The notes beneath the pieces are model-generated. The model made no database searches, was not told the origin of the DNA, and saw only the letters and a list, made by a program, of their open reading frames with translations. This document shows positions 36,076-44,158 of a stretch of DNA of 64,000 nucleotides, piece by piece. This stretch comes from Psychrosphaera haliotis (GTDB taxonomy: Bacteria > Pseudomonadota > Gammaproteobacteria > Enterobacterales > Alteromonadaceae), in the NCBI RefSeq assembly GCF_039523615.1, contig NZ_BAAAFQ010000004.1, positions 682,001 through 746,000 of the forward strand. The letters are read 5' to 3'. The stretch's first letter is position 1, and each line of letters starts with the position of its first letter. The translations under genes were made by a program, and so were the position numbers.

Positions 36076-36996
36076 ATGAGCAAAACAATATGGATAGTGG
36101 TTAGCTTACTCATGCTTGTTGCCTGCTCGTCCACAACGCCTAAATGGTCCTTAACGGCACCAAAAGATACTGCTACTACTTTTATTACAACAGGCAGTGG
36201 GCCTAACTTAAAATCAGCAAAGGCTGATGCCTTACAACAATTATCAAATAGGCTGATTGTTAACGTTACAAACACCACCTCAACCTACAACGAAAAAACG
36301 ACAAACGGCACTGTGCTCCAAAGTATAAAATCATTGGGTCAGCTAAACTCAGAACAGTTTAGTTTTGTTGGTAATCAAGTTCTTTCTAGCGAAACAATAA
36401 ACAATCAAACTTACGTGCTGATTGAAGTTAACAAAGCGTCTGTATTTACTCCTATTCAAAACTATTTAACGTTACAAATAACGCCCCTCATTGATTTACA
36501 AAAAACTGATCAGCAAATAATCGCGAATGGTTTATTACTTTGGCCTCAACTAAACACCGCAGAACAATATATTGAGTTGCTTCATGTTTACGGCGAAGAT
36601 CAATTTTCTTTAAAAAGTGAATTAGCACAATTCAAAAACCTCTTTATGTCTCTAATTTCAGAAGCAGAACTTTCAATTCAAATAGGTTCAGACAGTGGCT
36701 CTGAGCGTTTAGGATTAGCGCCTCTTTTACAAAAAGAGTTTCAAACACTGTTAACAAAAAAACAGAGTGCTAAGCATAAAATCAAAATGATCATTGTTGG
36801 CCCAACGGTTTCTTCTTATAAAAAAGCGCCTTTTTTTGCGACCTCAATAACCGCTGAGCAAGTTATTACCATCAATGATGAGCAGGTACTGCGCAGGCCT
36901 ATTTCCAGTTTTGAGTTTGGTTTGCAAGAAGTGCAGGTATTAACAGAAGCTAGCGCTTCATTTTTTAATCAACTTGCATTGAGCCAACAACAATAG
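36076..36996 (+). CDS. LPP20-family lipoprotein, first gene of a four-gene envelope operon
   Basis: Signal peptide with lipobox L-V-A-C (Cys17). The following 100 residues resemble the LPP20/FlgP-type domain: a short W/G-containing strand, SAKADALQQLSNRL helix, then a serine/threonine-rich strand region and TYVLIEV. The remaining C-terminal part (about 130-306) is not recognised. Acidic residues do not follow the cysteine, so outer-membrane sorting is likely. The stop is followed directly, with no gap, by the ATG of the next gene. Related proteins include the Vibrio flagellar FlgP, but no flagellar genes are near. Confidence 0.7.
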   Translation: MSKTIWIVVSLLMLVACSSTTPKWSLTAPKDTATTFITTGSGPNLKSAKADALQQLSNRLIVNVTNTTSTYNEKTTNGTVLQSIKSLGQLNSEQFSFVGNQVLSSETINNQTYVLIEVNKASVFTPIQNYLTLQITPLIDLQKTDQQIIANGLLLWPQLNTAEQYIELLHVYGEDQFSLKSELAQFKNLFMSLISEAELSIQIGSDSGSERLGLAPLLQKEFQTLLTKKQSAKHKIKMIIVGPTVSSYKKAPFFATSITAEQVITINDEQVLRRPISSFEFGLQEVQVLTEASASFFNQLALSQQQ

Positions 36997-37737
36997 ATGT
37001 CAAACCTAATTCCCAACCGATACATAACGCTTTTATGTGCGTTGTTTATTAGCTTGTTGTGCAGCGGCTGTGCCATGCAAATTCAACAGAATGCTTTGGG
37101 TGAGTCTTATGTTGCTTTTGGAAAGCATCAACTATTAACAAATGAGCAAGCCAAAAAGCTAGATCGACAACAGCGAGTTGACCGCATTACGGCCGATATG
37201 CAAAAGGTTGGGTTTCGCCATGAATCTGTTTCGCCTATATTTGACAGCGTTTCTGTTTCAATTTTGAGTATATTTAGGAACCAAAAAAATCTACTTAAAA
37301 AGTACCAAACTATTGTTGATAACCATAAAGATGTAATGTCATTTATTGTCGCCAATAAAGATAAAAGCCCCGCTGAACTTAAGGCGGAAGCGGCTCGTTT
37401 TGACAAACTTCATATCAACAGTAAAGAAAAAATATCCGTTAAATTAAAGCAATATCAACAAGCAAATACAGGCATACAAGCAGAAAATGCAAGACTGGCA
37501 GCTGAATTGCTATTGCAAGGCGCTAAGTTAGCCATAATCTTGAAAGATAACCTCGAAGAAATGCTTAAACTCGAGGGCATAGCTATGCTAATAAATGCTC
37601 ACAAAACAAATAAAGGTTACGAGCTTGCTCAAGCTAGAATTCATATGAGCAACGTCGCCAACGATTTTATTTCAGAACAAAAAGCGGTTTTAGATATAAC
37701 CAAAGAAATTCAGAAAATTTTAGATACGAAGTTGTAA
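36997..37737 (+). CDS. Unrecognised coiled-coil lipoprotein
   Basis: I do not recognise this family. A signal peptide ends in a lipobox with Cys25 (L-C-S-G-C). Most of the 246-residue protein is predicted helical, with charged heptad-like stretches (about 115-170 and 205-245) and a central hydrophobic alanine/leucine helix (about 165-200). The ATG directly follows the previous stop (TAGATG), so translation is coupled. Confidence 0.65.
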   Translation: MSNLIPNRYITLLCALFISLLCSGCAMQIQQNALGESYVAFGKHQLLTNEQAKKLDRQQRVDRITADMQKVGFRHESVSPIFDSVSVSILSIFRNQKNLLKKYQTIVDNHKDVMSFIVANKDKSPAELKAEAARFDKLHINSKEKISVKLKQYQQANTGIQAENARLAAELLLQGAKLAIILKDNLEEMLKLEGIAMLINAHKTNKGYELAQARIHMSNVANDFISEQKAVLDITKEIQKILDTKL

Positions 37738-37782
37738 ACACTGTAGATAGCAGATTATAAGAATTGTAGAAAAGGAAGTGAC

Positions 37783-38913
37783 ATGAGATTACTAACACTA
37801 ACACTTGCATTATCACTCGCAGGTTGTGCGAGCCAAGAAATACAATATCCAGCAGAGCAAACCACCGCTTCAGCTCCGACGGCAAAAGCGTCATTAATGC
37901 GTATTGCTAAAAGTGCTTATGAATTTGAAGACAAAGACATACAAGTTCCAGCTAACTTTGATACGCAAGGTTTACAATTTTGTGATGACGAATTTGATAT
38001 TGAGAAAAACGCTTGTCCTCTCGATAAAAAAGCCATCCGAATTTACTTTGGTGACAATAAAATTGATAGCAAATATGCGCCTGAAGCAGCCGCTTTAACA
38101 AGACTTAATAACAAAACCTTAGGCTTAATGTTAGAAAACCAATTAGCAGGCGTTAATCGTTTTAGAATTGTGACTAATGACAACGACACTATTGCCCTTG
38201 AGAAACAAAAACAGTTTGAAGAACAAGATGTTAAAACTGTGGCTGAACTCAACAAAAGTGCCAAGATACTGCGTCCAGACTATGCGGTGAAAATTGATAC
38301 AATAAAGTCCGCCGACCGATTTTATGGCGAGCACAACGGCTTAGCGCAGTATCATGTAGAAATGAGTACAAGCGTGATAAACCCATATACAAAAGAAAAA
38401 TTAGCCTATCCAAATTTAGGTAAAATTAGAGTTAAGGGTACAGACGTTCGTTCAAAAGAATCTTTGGTATATACCGAAGTAAACAACAAATATTACACAG
38501 GCTTTAATTATTCTGATCAAGACAATGTGCATGCAGTATTTAACTCAATGGCATCTAAAGCCTTCGATGTTTTATTATCAAGGTTACTTATAGAAATGCC
38601 TTCAAGTGCTCAAGTTGTTGCCTTTAAAGACAATCAGGTAACTCTAGATAGAGGCCGAAATGCCGGTATATTGAATAACGAAACTATGATTTTATTTCAG
38701 TACCAGCAAGGGTTTGTAGAGCCTATTGCTGTTGCTATGGTAAAGCCATCTAGTAACAGTGCCATTGCACAAATCGTGAAATGGAAAGACTCAGATAACG
38801 CCGAAAAAATAAAAGATAAAGCAGACGGGAAAATATACCAAACATCGTTAAGTCAAAAAGTATTTGCCGTATCCGTTGGCTTGCCTCAAGACTATGTTGA
38901 CAACCGACTGTAA
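37783..38913 (+). CDS. Lipoprotein with CsgG/TolB-N-like and FlgT-C-like segments
   Basis: Lipobox S-L-A-G-C (Cys15) at the end of a short signal peptide. The middle (about 85-280) has the feel of a CsgG/FlgO-type domain (LGLMLENQLAGVNRFRIVTND, later VFNSMASKAFDVLLSRL). Residues about 285-310 (NQVTLDRGRNAGILNNETM) resemble the SH3-like end of FlgT, which carries 'V-x-L-x-x-G-x-x-x-G-(I/L)-x-x-G'. These are similarity judgements by eye. A GGAAG site precedes the ATG. Confidence 0.6.
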   Translation: MRLLTLTLALSLAGCASQEIQYPAEQTTASAPTAKASLMRIAKSAYEFEDKDIQVPANFDTQGLQFCDDEFDIEKNACPLDKKAIRIYFGDNKIDSKYAPEAAALTRLNNKTLGLMLENQLAGVNRFRIVTNDNDTIALEKQKQFEEQDVKTVAELNKSAKILRPDYAVKIDTIKSADRFYGEHNGLAQYHVEMSTSVINPYTKEKLAYPNLGKIRVKGTDVRSKESLVYTEVNNKYYTGFNYSDQDNVHAVFNSMASKAFDVLLSRLLIEMPSSAQVVAFKDNQVTLDRGRNAGILNNETMILFQYQQGFVEPIAVAMVKPSSNSAIAQIVKWKDSDNAEKIKDKADGKIYQTSLSQKVFAVSVGLPQDYVDNRL

Positions 38914-38929
38914 GTAAAAGGAAATGCAC

Positions 38930-39880
38930 GTGCGCGCTATTAAAAAGTCGATATTACTGTTCAGCCTACCGTTGTTCATATTGAGTCCAATGGGACTGGC
39001 AAATCAATTGACGGTTTCTGTAACTGAGCAACCACGTGCATTCAATATAGATGGTAAAGTTTGTCTTTATAATGCCACGAGTAAATCTTCGCTAAACAAC
39101 TACACGCTTCAGCTCATCGAAAAACAACTGCTAACGCAACGCCAAGCCTTGGCTGAAGAGCTACAGTTGAAACTAGGACTCAACTTAGAAGTTGCAAATC
39201 AGGCGCCCGTTGTTGCCGCGTTTAAAGCGTCAAGTCAGCAACTGCAGCACGATTACTCAAACGTAGGTAACGACTTGTGCACAAACGTGTCAGGTTCAAT
39301 GCCAATAGAAGACAAGCCCAATATTCAGCAACTTGTGTCGTTTCCTTTAGCCAAAGAGCACCATTGGATTGCATCACAAACTGAACACCTTGATAAGGCG
39401 TCGGCGCTATTGCAACAAAAAGGCTGGCCAATAGACAATGGTTGGATAAACAAGTCAACAACGCTTCAAGCTCAGTTTTTAAATGCCGGAAAAACAGAAC
39501 GTTATTACACCTTTGACTTAGGCCGTTACGCTGCACTTCTGGCAGAGCGTAATAAAACTGTGTTTATATCTGTAAAAGATGCCTATCAATCTGGAATTAA
39601 GCAATATTTCAGCGAACATGGTTTCAAGATTGTTGATGGTCCAAAAGCTGCACATTGGAATTTAACGTTTAGCATTAGTCCCACTGCTGACAATTTAACG
39701 ATCAACGTTACGGCAAAAAGTAATGACGAAACTATTAGTCTAAGAAATCAACACGTTGATATGGCTTCAACAAATACAAATGAACCACTCAGCCAAGGTC
39801 AAATCAATAAGCTCATCAATGTTTATCTGACCATGATGGAGTTGTCTGAGCAGCTCTCTTTTGATATTGATGACGCCTAA
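38930..39880 (+). CDS. Unrecognised exported protein, last gene of the envelope operon
   Basis: Not recognised. A signal peptide covers the first 25 residues, ending at an A-N-Q site; there is no lipobox. The rest is a mixed alpha/beta periplasmic protein of about 290 residues with a pair of conserved-looking cysteines. The GTG at 38930 is 7 bp from AAGGA and is preferred; the ATG at 38924 is only 1 bp from it. It follows the previous gene by 16 bp, and its last codons form half of a terminator stem. Confidence 0.6.
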   Translation: MRAIKKSILLFSLPLFILSPMGLANQLTVSVTEQPRAFNIDGKVCLYNATSKSSLNNYTLQLIEKQLLTQRQALAEELQLKLGLNLEVANQAPVVAAFKASSQQLQHDYSNVGNDLCTNVSGSMPIEDKPNIQQLVSFPLAKEHHWIASQTEHLDKASALLQQKGWPIDNGWINKSTTLQAQFLNAGKTERYYTFDLGRYAALLAERNKTVFISVKDAYQSGIKQYFSEHGFKIVDGPKAAHWNLTFSISPTADNLTINVTAKSNDETISLRNQHVDMASTNTNEPLSQGQINKLINVYLTMMELSEQLSFDIDDA

Positions 39881-39907
39881 AACTAAATACCAGGCGTCAC
39901 CCTTTTG
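39871..39907 (+). terminator. Terminator overlapping the end of the envelope operon
   Basis: TGACGCCT / AGGCGTCA form a perfect 8-bp stem with a 13-base loop, followed by CCCTTTT. The left arm contains the last codons before the TAA stop. Confidence 0.65.
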
Positions 39908-39909
39908 CT

Positions 39910-39944
39910 ATTTACCATTTGTAATTTGCCATTAGCCATTTACA
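39910..39944. repeat. Five imperfect ATTTRCC heptamers
   Basis: The units read ATTTACC, ATTTGTA, ATTTGCC, ATTAGCC and ATTTACA without gaps, between the envelope operon and the convergent PEP-CTERM gene. It looks like a decayed slippage repeat. Confidence 0.7.
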
Positions 39945-39951
39945 AACGATT

Positions 39952-40800
39952 TTACGCTGAATAACGCCTAAACAAGCCGAGTAGAGATAAAGACATAATG
40001 GCCAATGTGCCAGGCTCACTAACTTCAGAAATCCCTGTAATAGGCTCGTCGGCAAGGGCAGTTCCGTTAATTCGAATGTTGCTAAAGCCAAACGCTTCTG
40101 TACCACCGTCGGCACGAGCATCCATTCTCAATCTAAGTGTTTGTCCTTGTTCGCCAATATTCGCTGAATATTGAGTAAACTCATTGGTAAGGTTAAATCT
40201 GAATGGACTATTAGGACCGCGGATACTCAAAGGGTCATTTAACATTCGTTGATTGCCGTTCACCATTGTGTAATTCAATGACAAACTGCCCTCTGTAGTA
40301 AAAACAAATAGCGGACTAAACAGGCTATCGTCAACGGCGTAGCTTAAACTATATGTGTCGCTTGATTCAAAATCGCCCATGGCGGCAAAATCTATATCTA
40401 TCGAAAGGTTAGAAAAGTTACCTATATCAAACCCCCATTCAGCGGTAGAGTTACCGGCTGGGTTACTGCTATTTACCGTATCGGTAATACCAAAAAAAGC
40501 ATAATTTTCAGTAGGCATTACTAAACCGTAATTATCCAATAAACCCCAACCGCTCATATCAACTAAACCGTCAGGCACAGCACTACTATTAGCTCCCGCA
40601 CTTTGGTATTTACCAAAGCCATCTTGACTGCTTGCATACGCACCCTGCGCATCATTTTGATAGTAGGTAAGTCCAAGGTTTGAATTCAAGTTGCCGGAGT
40701 AAAGGTCGTAACCAATCAATTCCGCTTTTGCAGCGGTTGATAGACTTAGAAGTGCCACTAATAGAAGTACAGGTGTTTCTTTTATATACGTTTTTTTCAT
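39952..40800 (-). CDS. PEP-CTERM sorted exported protein
   Basis: A signal peptide ends near T-A-A-K-A (about residue 27). The body is beta-rich and low in cysteine, and the C terminus has the three parts of a PEP-CTERM sorting signal: S-E-P-G-T-L, a hydrophobic helix and an R-R tail. Proteins of this kind are processed by exosortase and usually belong to exopolysaccharide-rich surfaces. The motif reads E-P rather than P-E-P. The ATG at 40800 is 6 bp from AGGGA. No exosortase or polysaccharide genes are in the window. Confidence 0.75.
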   Translation of the reverse strand: MKKTYIKETPVLLLVALLSLSTAAKAELIGYDLYSGNLNSNLGLTYYQNDAQGAYASSQDGFGKYQSAGANSSAVPDGLVDMSGWGLLDNYGLVMPTENYAFFGITDTVNSSNPAGNSTAEWGFDIGNFSNLSIDIDFAAMGDFESSDTYSLSYAVDDSLFSPLFVFTTEGSLSLNYTMVNGNQRMLNDPLSIRGPNSPFRFNLTNEFTQYSANIGEQGQTLRLRMDARADGGTEAFGFSNIRINGTALADEPITGISEVSEPGTLAIMSLSLLGLFRRYSA

Positions 40801-40924
40801 TATCATTCCCTATTCATAATTGAATAGAGAAGTTAGCTAGTGACACACCGAAAAGCAAAGTTTTGGCGAAATTCTGTACCTGAACCTATTTTAAATCAAT
40901 GAGTTACAATAGGTAGACCAAAGA

Positions 40925-42343
40925 CTAATTAAGATTAAGGTCTTTCATTTTTCTTGTGATGGTGTTTCGTCCCCAACCAATCTTCTTCGCTGCTAGTTGT
41001 CGATGACCATTGCAAAATTCCAACGTTTTATTAATTAACGTACGCTCAAAATCGGCTTGTGCTTGTGCATTAATATCAACGTTTCCTGCCGACAACTGCT
41101 CTTGAACCCACTGTTCAAATAACAGAGTCCAATCGCTTGAGTTAACTTCCGAGTTAATAACGACGCTGGATCCAGATTGAGCGTTCTCTTCTAGCATTTC
41201 CGGTGGTAAATCGTCGTATAGTATTTCTTTACCGCTTGCCATCACAGTTAACCAACGACAGGTATTTTCTAACTGTCTTACATTGCCAGGCCAACGATAG
41301 CTTTCTAAAAATGACAAGGCAGGTTTACTGATACTTTTCACTTCTACCGCCAACTCTTGCGCTGCGGTATGTAAAAAGTGACGACATAATTTAGCAATGT
41401 CTTGCTGACGATCTTTTAAGGCTGGAATATGAATTCTAATTACATTCAAACGGTGAAAAAGATCTTCACGAAATCGGTTTTCATTAACAAGCTCTTCAAG
41501 ATTCTGGTGGGTTGCTGCAACTATTCTTACATCAACGGTTACGGGATCATGCCCACCAACACGATAAAACTGTCCTTCTGCCAATACTCGCAATAAACGA
41601 GTTTGCACATCTAGTGGCATGTCGCCAATTTCATCTAAAAATAAGGTGCCGCCGTTTGCTTGTTCAAAACGACCTTTTTTTGTTGCGGTTGCTCCGGTAA
41701 ACGCCCCCTTCTCATGGCCAAATAATTCTGACTCAATTAAGTCTTTGGGAATGGCTGCCATATTTAACGCAACAAATGTTTCAGCAGAGCGAGGACTGTG
41801 TTTATGGAGCGCATGTGCGACCAACTCTTTGCCGGTACCTGACTGACCATTAATTAAGACACTCACACTAGAACGAGAAAGCCGTCCAATTGCCCTAAAT
41901 ACTTCCTGCATCGCAGGCGCTTCGCCAATAATTTCAGAAGCTGGTTGATTATCTTCCGGCTTATTTTTCTTAGCAATATTCTTACTGTGTTCAACGGCTT
42001 TTTTGGCTAACGCAACGGCATCGTCAATATCAAATGGCTTTGGTAGATACTCAAATGCACCATGCTGAAATGCGTTAACGGCGCTGTCTAAATCTGAATG
42101 CGCGGTCATAATAACAACGGGCAAGTCTGGGTACTTTTGCTGAATGGTTTGCAATAGCTCCATGCCATCCATATTTGGCATTTTAATATCAGAGAATATG
42201 GCTTCAGGACGATCATGTTCTAATCGTTGTAAAATCAGTTCACCCGTTGCAAATGACTCTACGTCAAAGCCACCTTGACTCAACGCTTTTTCTAACACCC
42301 AACGAATAGAGTTATCATCGTCAACTACCCAAACTTTAATCAT
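40925..42343 (-). CDS. glnG: NtrC, nitrogen response regulator
   Basis: Sigma-54 activator. The receiver domain has Asp52 as the likely phosphorylation site, the AAA+ domain has Walker A GQSGTGKE (166-173) and the sigma-54 contact loop GAFTGA (213-218), and the C-terminal Fis-type helix-turn-helix (about 440-470) binds DNA. Length 472 (E. coli 469). The start overlaps glnL by 4 bp. It should bind the NtrC sites mapped upstream of glnA and glnL. Confidence 0.97.
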   Translation of the reverse strand: MIKVWVVDDDNSIRWVLEKALSQGGFDVESFATGELILQRLEHDRPEAIFSDIKMPNMDGMELLQTIQQKYPDLPVVIMTAHSDLDSAVNAFQHGAFEYLPKPFDIDDAVALAKKAVEHSKNIAKKNKPEDNQPASEIIGEAPAMQEVFRAIGRLSRSSVSVLINGQSGTGKELVAHALHKHSPRSAETFVALNMAAIPKDLIESELFGHEKGAFTGATATKKGRFEQANGGTLFLDEIGDMPLDVQTRLLRVLAEGQFYRVGGHDPVTVDVRIVAATHQNLEELVNENRFREDLFHRLNVIRIHIPALKDRQQDIAKLCRHFLHTAAQELAVEVKSISKPALSFLESYRWPGNVRQLENTCRWLTVMASGKEILYDDLPPEMLEENAQSGSSVVINSEVNSSDWTLLFEQWVQEQLSAGNVDINAQAQADFERTLINKTLEFCNGHRQLAAKKIGWGRNTITRKMKDLNLN

Positions 42344-43464
42344 GCGTGACGCTCCATCTCTTGGATTGGTAAATAAATCGAAAATTCAGTATGTCCCGGC
42401 CAACTATCTACTTCAATAACCCCTTTATGTTGATCAATTAAGCGCTGGGAAATTGAAAGGCCTAAGCCATTTCCTTCAGGCTTATCGGTGATCATCGGGT
42501 AAAACAAAGTAGACTTAATGCTTTCTGCGATGCCAGTACCGTTATCAATAATGGAAATTTTGAGCACCTTTTTGTACGAACTACCATGAAGAACCTTGTT
42601 GCCTTCAAAGCGGGTTCGAACCACAACACTTCCTGCAGAGCCTTCATTAGCATGCGAAGCAGCATAGACAGCGTTCTGAAGAATGTTCAATAAGGCTTGT
42701 TCTATCTGACCTTCATCCACAAGAATTTCAGGTAAACTTGGATCATAGTCTTTTGTGATTTTTGTATTCGCGTTTAACTCAATTTGCACCAAGCTAACAA
42801 CTCGCTCGAGTATGCCGTGAATGTTTGTAAGGCTTCTTTTTGGTGGCGTATTAGGTCCTAAAAGGCGATCAACCAACTCTTTTAATCGGTCAGATTGATC
42901 AATGATCATTTGAGTGTATTCTCTTAACTCATCAGAATCTAAACTACGAGACAACAATTGAGCTGCGCCTCTAATGCCCCCTAACGGGTTTTTAATTTCG
43001 TGCGCCAATCCTCTTATTAAATGCCTAGACGCACTTATATGGTGCTTATGTGCATTCTCGGTATTTAATTTTTTTAGATTGTCATTATCTCTAATCTGTA
43101 ACAAACAAGCTGGCTCATTATTCAACATCACCAAGTCGGCGTTAACTTCTGAACTAATATGGCGGCCATCAATGAATGTCCACTCTACTTCATGATCAGC
43201 AAAAGACTGTTGTGACTCCCACAACTGAGAAAATAAGTTTTCAGGAAAGGTATGTTTAATGGGTAGTCTAAGCAAAGTTTGATTTAAGAGCTTTTTACGC
43301 GTGTGACCAAAAACAGACGCTGCTTGTTGGTTTGCAAACAATACTTTTAACTCGCGATCAACAAGCACAACCGCTAAATTTAGCTGTTCTAGTATTTGTT
43401 CGCTAATCAGCGAGTTTGAGAGGTTGTTGCTCAATTGGTAATTCTCCGCACCAACATGGTGCAT
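42340..43464 (-). CDS. glnL: NtrB, nitrogen sensor histidine kinase
   Basis: Soluble kinase that phosphorylates NtrC when nitrogen is short, under PII control. PAS domain about 25-125, phospho-accepting His155 in LAHEIKNPLGG, then N and G boxes (NILQNAVYA, DNGTGI, GNGLGLSI). The ATG at 43464 has no ribosome site and sits inside an NtrC palindrome only a few bases from the inferred transcript start. A TTG at 43434 has GGAG 9 bp upstream and would give 364 residues; it may be the real start. Confidence 0.94.
   Translation of the reverse strand: MHHVGAENYQLSNNLSNSLISEQILEQLNLAVVLVDRELKVLFANQQAASVFGHTRKKLLNQTLLRLPIKHTFPENLFSQLWESQQSFADHEVEWTFIDGRHISSEVNADLVMLNNEPACLLQIRDNDNLKKLNTENAHKHHISASRHLIRGLAHEIKNPLGGIRGAAQLLSRSLDSDELREYTQMIIDQSDRLKELVDRLLGPNTPPKRSLTNIHGILERVVSLVQIELNANTKITKDYDPSLPEILVDEGQIEQALLNILQNAVYAASHANEGSAGSVVVRTRFEGNKVLHGSSYKKVLKISIIDNGTGIAESIKSTLFYPMITDKPEGNGLGLSISQRLIDQHKGVIEVDSWPGHTEFSIYLPIQEMERHA
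43447..43463. promoter_or_regulatory. Strong NtrC-binding palindrome at the glnL start
   Basis: CGCACC-N5-GGTGCA contains a perfect GCACC-N5-GGTGC, the best NtrC site in the window. It lies about +4 to +20 from the inferred glnL transcript start, a position that suits repression, as known for E. coli glnLp. Confidence 0.75.
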
Positions 43465-43473
43465 AGGACATTT

Positions 43474-43502
43474 AGTCTAAGTCATAAACCTTTTTGACTC
43501 AA
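43474..43502 (-). promoter_or_regulatory. Candidate sigma-70 promoter of glnL-glnG
   Basis: On the minus strand TTGAGT (43502-43497) and TAGACT (43479-43474) are separated by 17 bp. The start would be near 43467, so the NtrC palindrome begins right after it. Confidence 0.5.
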
Positions 43503-43513
43503 AGCTAATTGCA

Positions 43514-44041
43514 CTAATTTGGTGAATTAACAGATGCTCGATGAACAAAAAAGGTCACAGGCTTACTAACTGCAATAACCTTGCCTGAATCGTTCCATAC
43601 TTCCAATTGGATTCTATGTTCTCCGCGATCCACATCACGTAAGATGAATACAGCGGATTTTTGCGGGCCTTTTACCTTCTTGTCGTCTAGCTTAAGAACA
43701 ACAGACAGGCCACGTTTAAATGAAGGTCTAATAGCGCCAGATATATAGACAGAGCCCGTATTGTCACGAATAGTTTCGTCAATGGTAGGCTTAACAATAT
43801 CAATACTAATTTTGTTTTTGGCTGGCTGCTCCGTGCCCTCGATAATTTTAGTATCTACTGACTTAATAATATTTGGTGTTGTACTAATGTCCACTGTGTC
43901 GGCGTTAACGTCCGCTTTTGGAGAGTCCGAAAAAACAATAACTCCATCTGCGTTGCGCCATACATACACTTTTTTATTTGCTGATGCATAAGATTGAGAT
44001 GCAAATAAGCAAATCAACAGCAGCAAAACGAACTTCCTCAT
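43514..44041 (-). CDS. DUF4124 periplasmic protein
   Basis: Signal peptide (about 1-19, ending S-Y-A) followed by the DUF4124 segment (about 20-65: KKVYVWRNADGVIVFSDSP), then a second beta-sandwich-like domain. Length 175. Function unknown. Its place between glnA and glnL is a recurring arrangement in Alteromonadales and relatives and need not mean a role in nitrogen control. Confidence 0.82.
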   Translation of the reverse strand: MRKFVLLLLICLFASQSYASANKKVYVWRNADGVIVFSDSPKADVNADTVDISTTPNIIKSVDTKIIEGTEQPAKNKISIDIVKPTIDETIRDNTGSVYISGAIRPSFKRGLSVVLKLDDKKVKGPQKSAVFILRDVDRGEHRIQLEVWNDSGKVIAVSKPVTFFVHRASVNSPN

Positions 44042-44105
44042 GTTCTTTAACCATATATTGTTTTTAGGTAAATAGAATTTAACTAATTTTAAGGCATTAC
44101 GCCAG

Positions 44106-44135
44106 AAAAAAAGCCCACTGCTATGAGTGGGCTTT
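44106..44135 (-). terminator. glnA terminator
   Basis: Read leftward, AAAGCCCACT / AGTGGGCTTT form a 10-bp stem with a 6-base loop, followed by seven T. It lies 24 bp after the glnA stop and should limit read-through into DUF4124-glnL-glnG. Confidence 0.9.
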
Positions 44136-44158
44136 ACTTAAAAGATTAACAGCTTAGC

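Noticed and set aside
40858..40880. Sigma-54-like element upstream of the PEP-CTERM gene on the minus strand (TTCGC-N7-TTGC)
   Set aside because: Attractive because some PEP-CTERM genes use sigma-54, but one of the two invariant G at -24 is C, so the match is not reliable.
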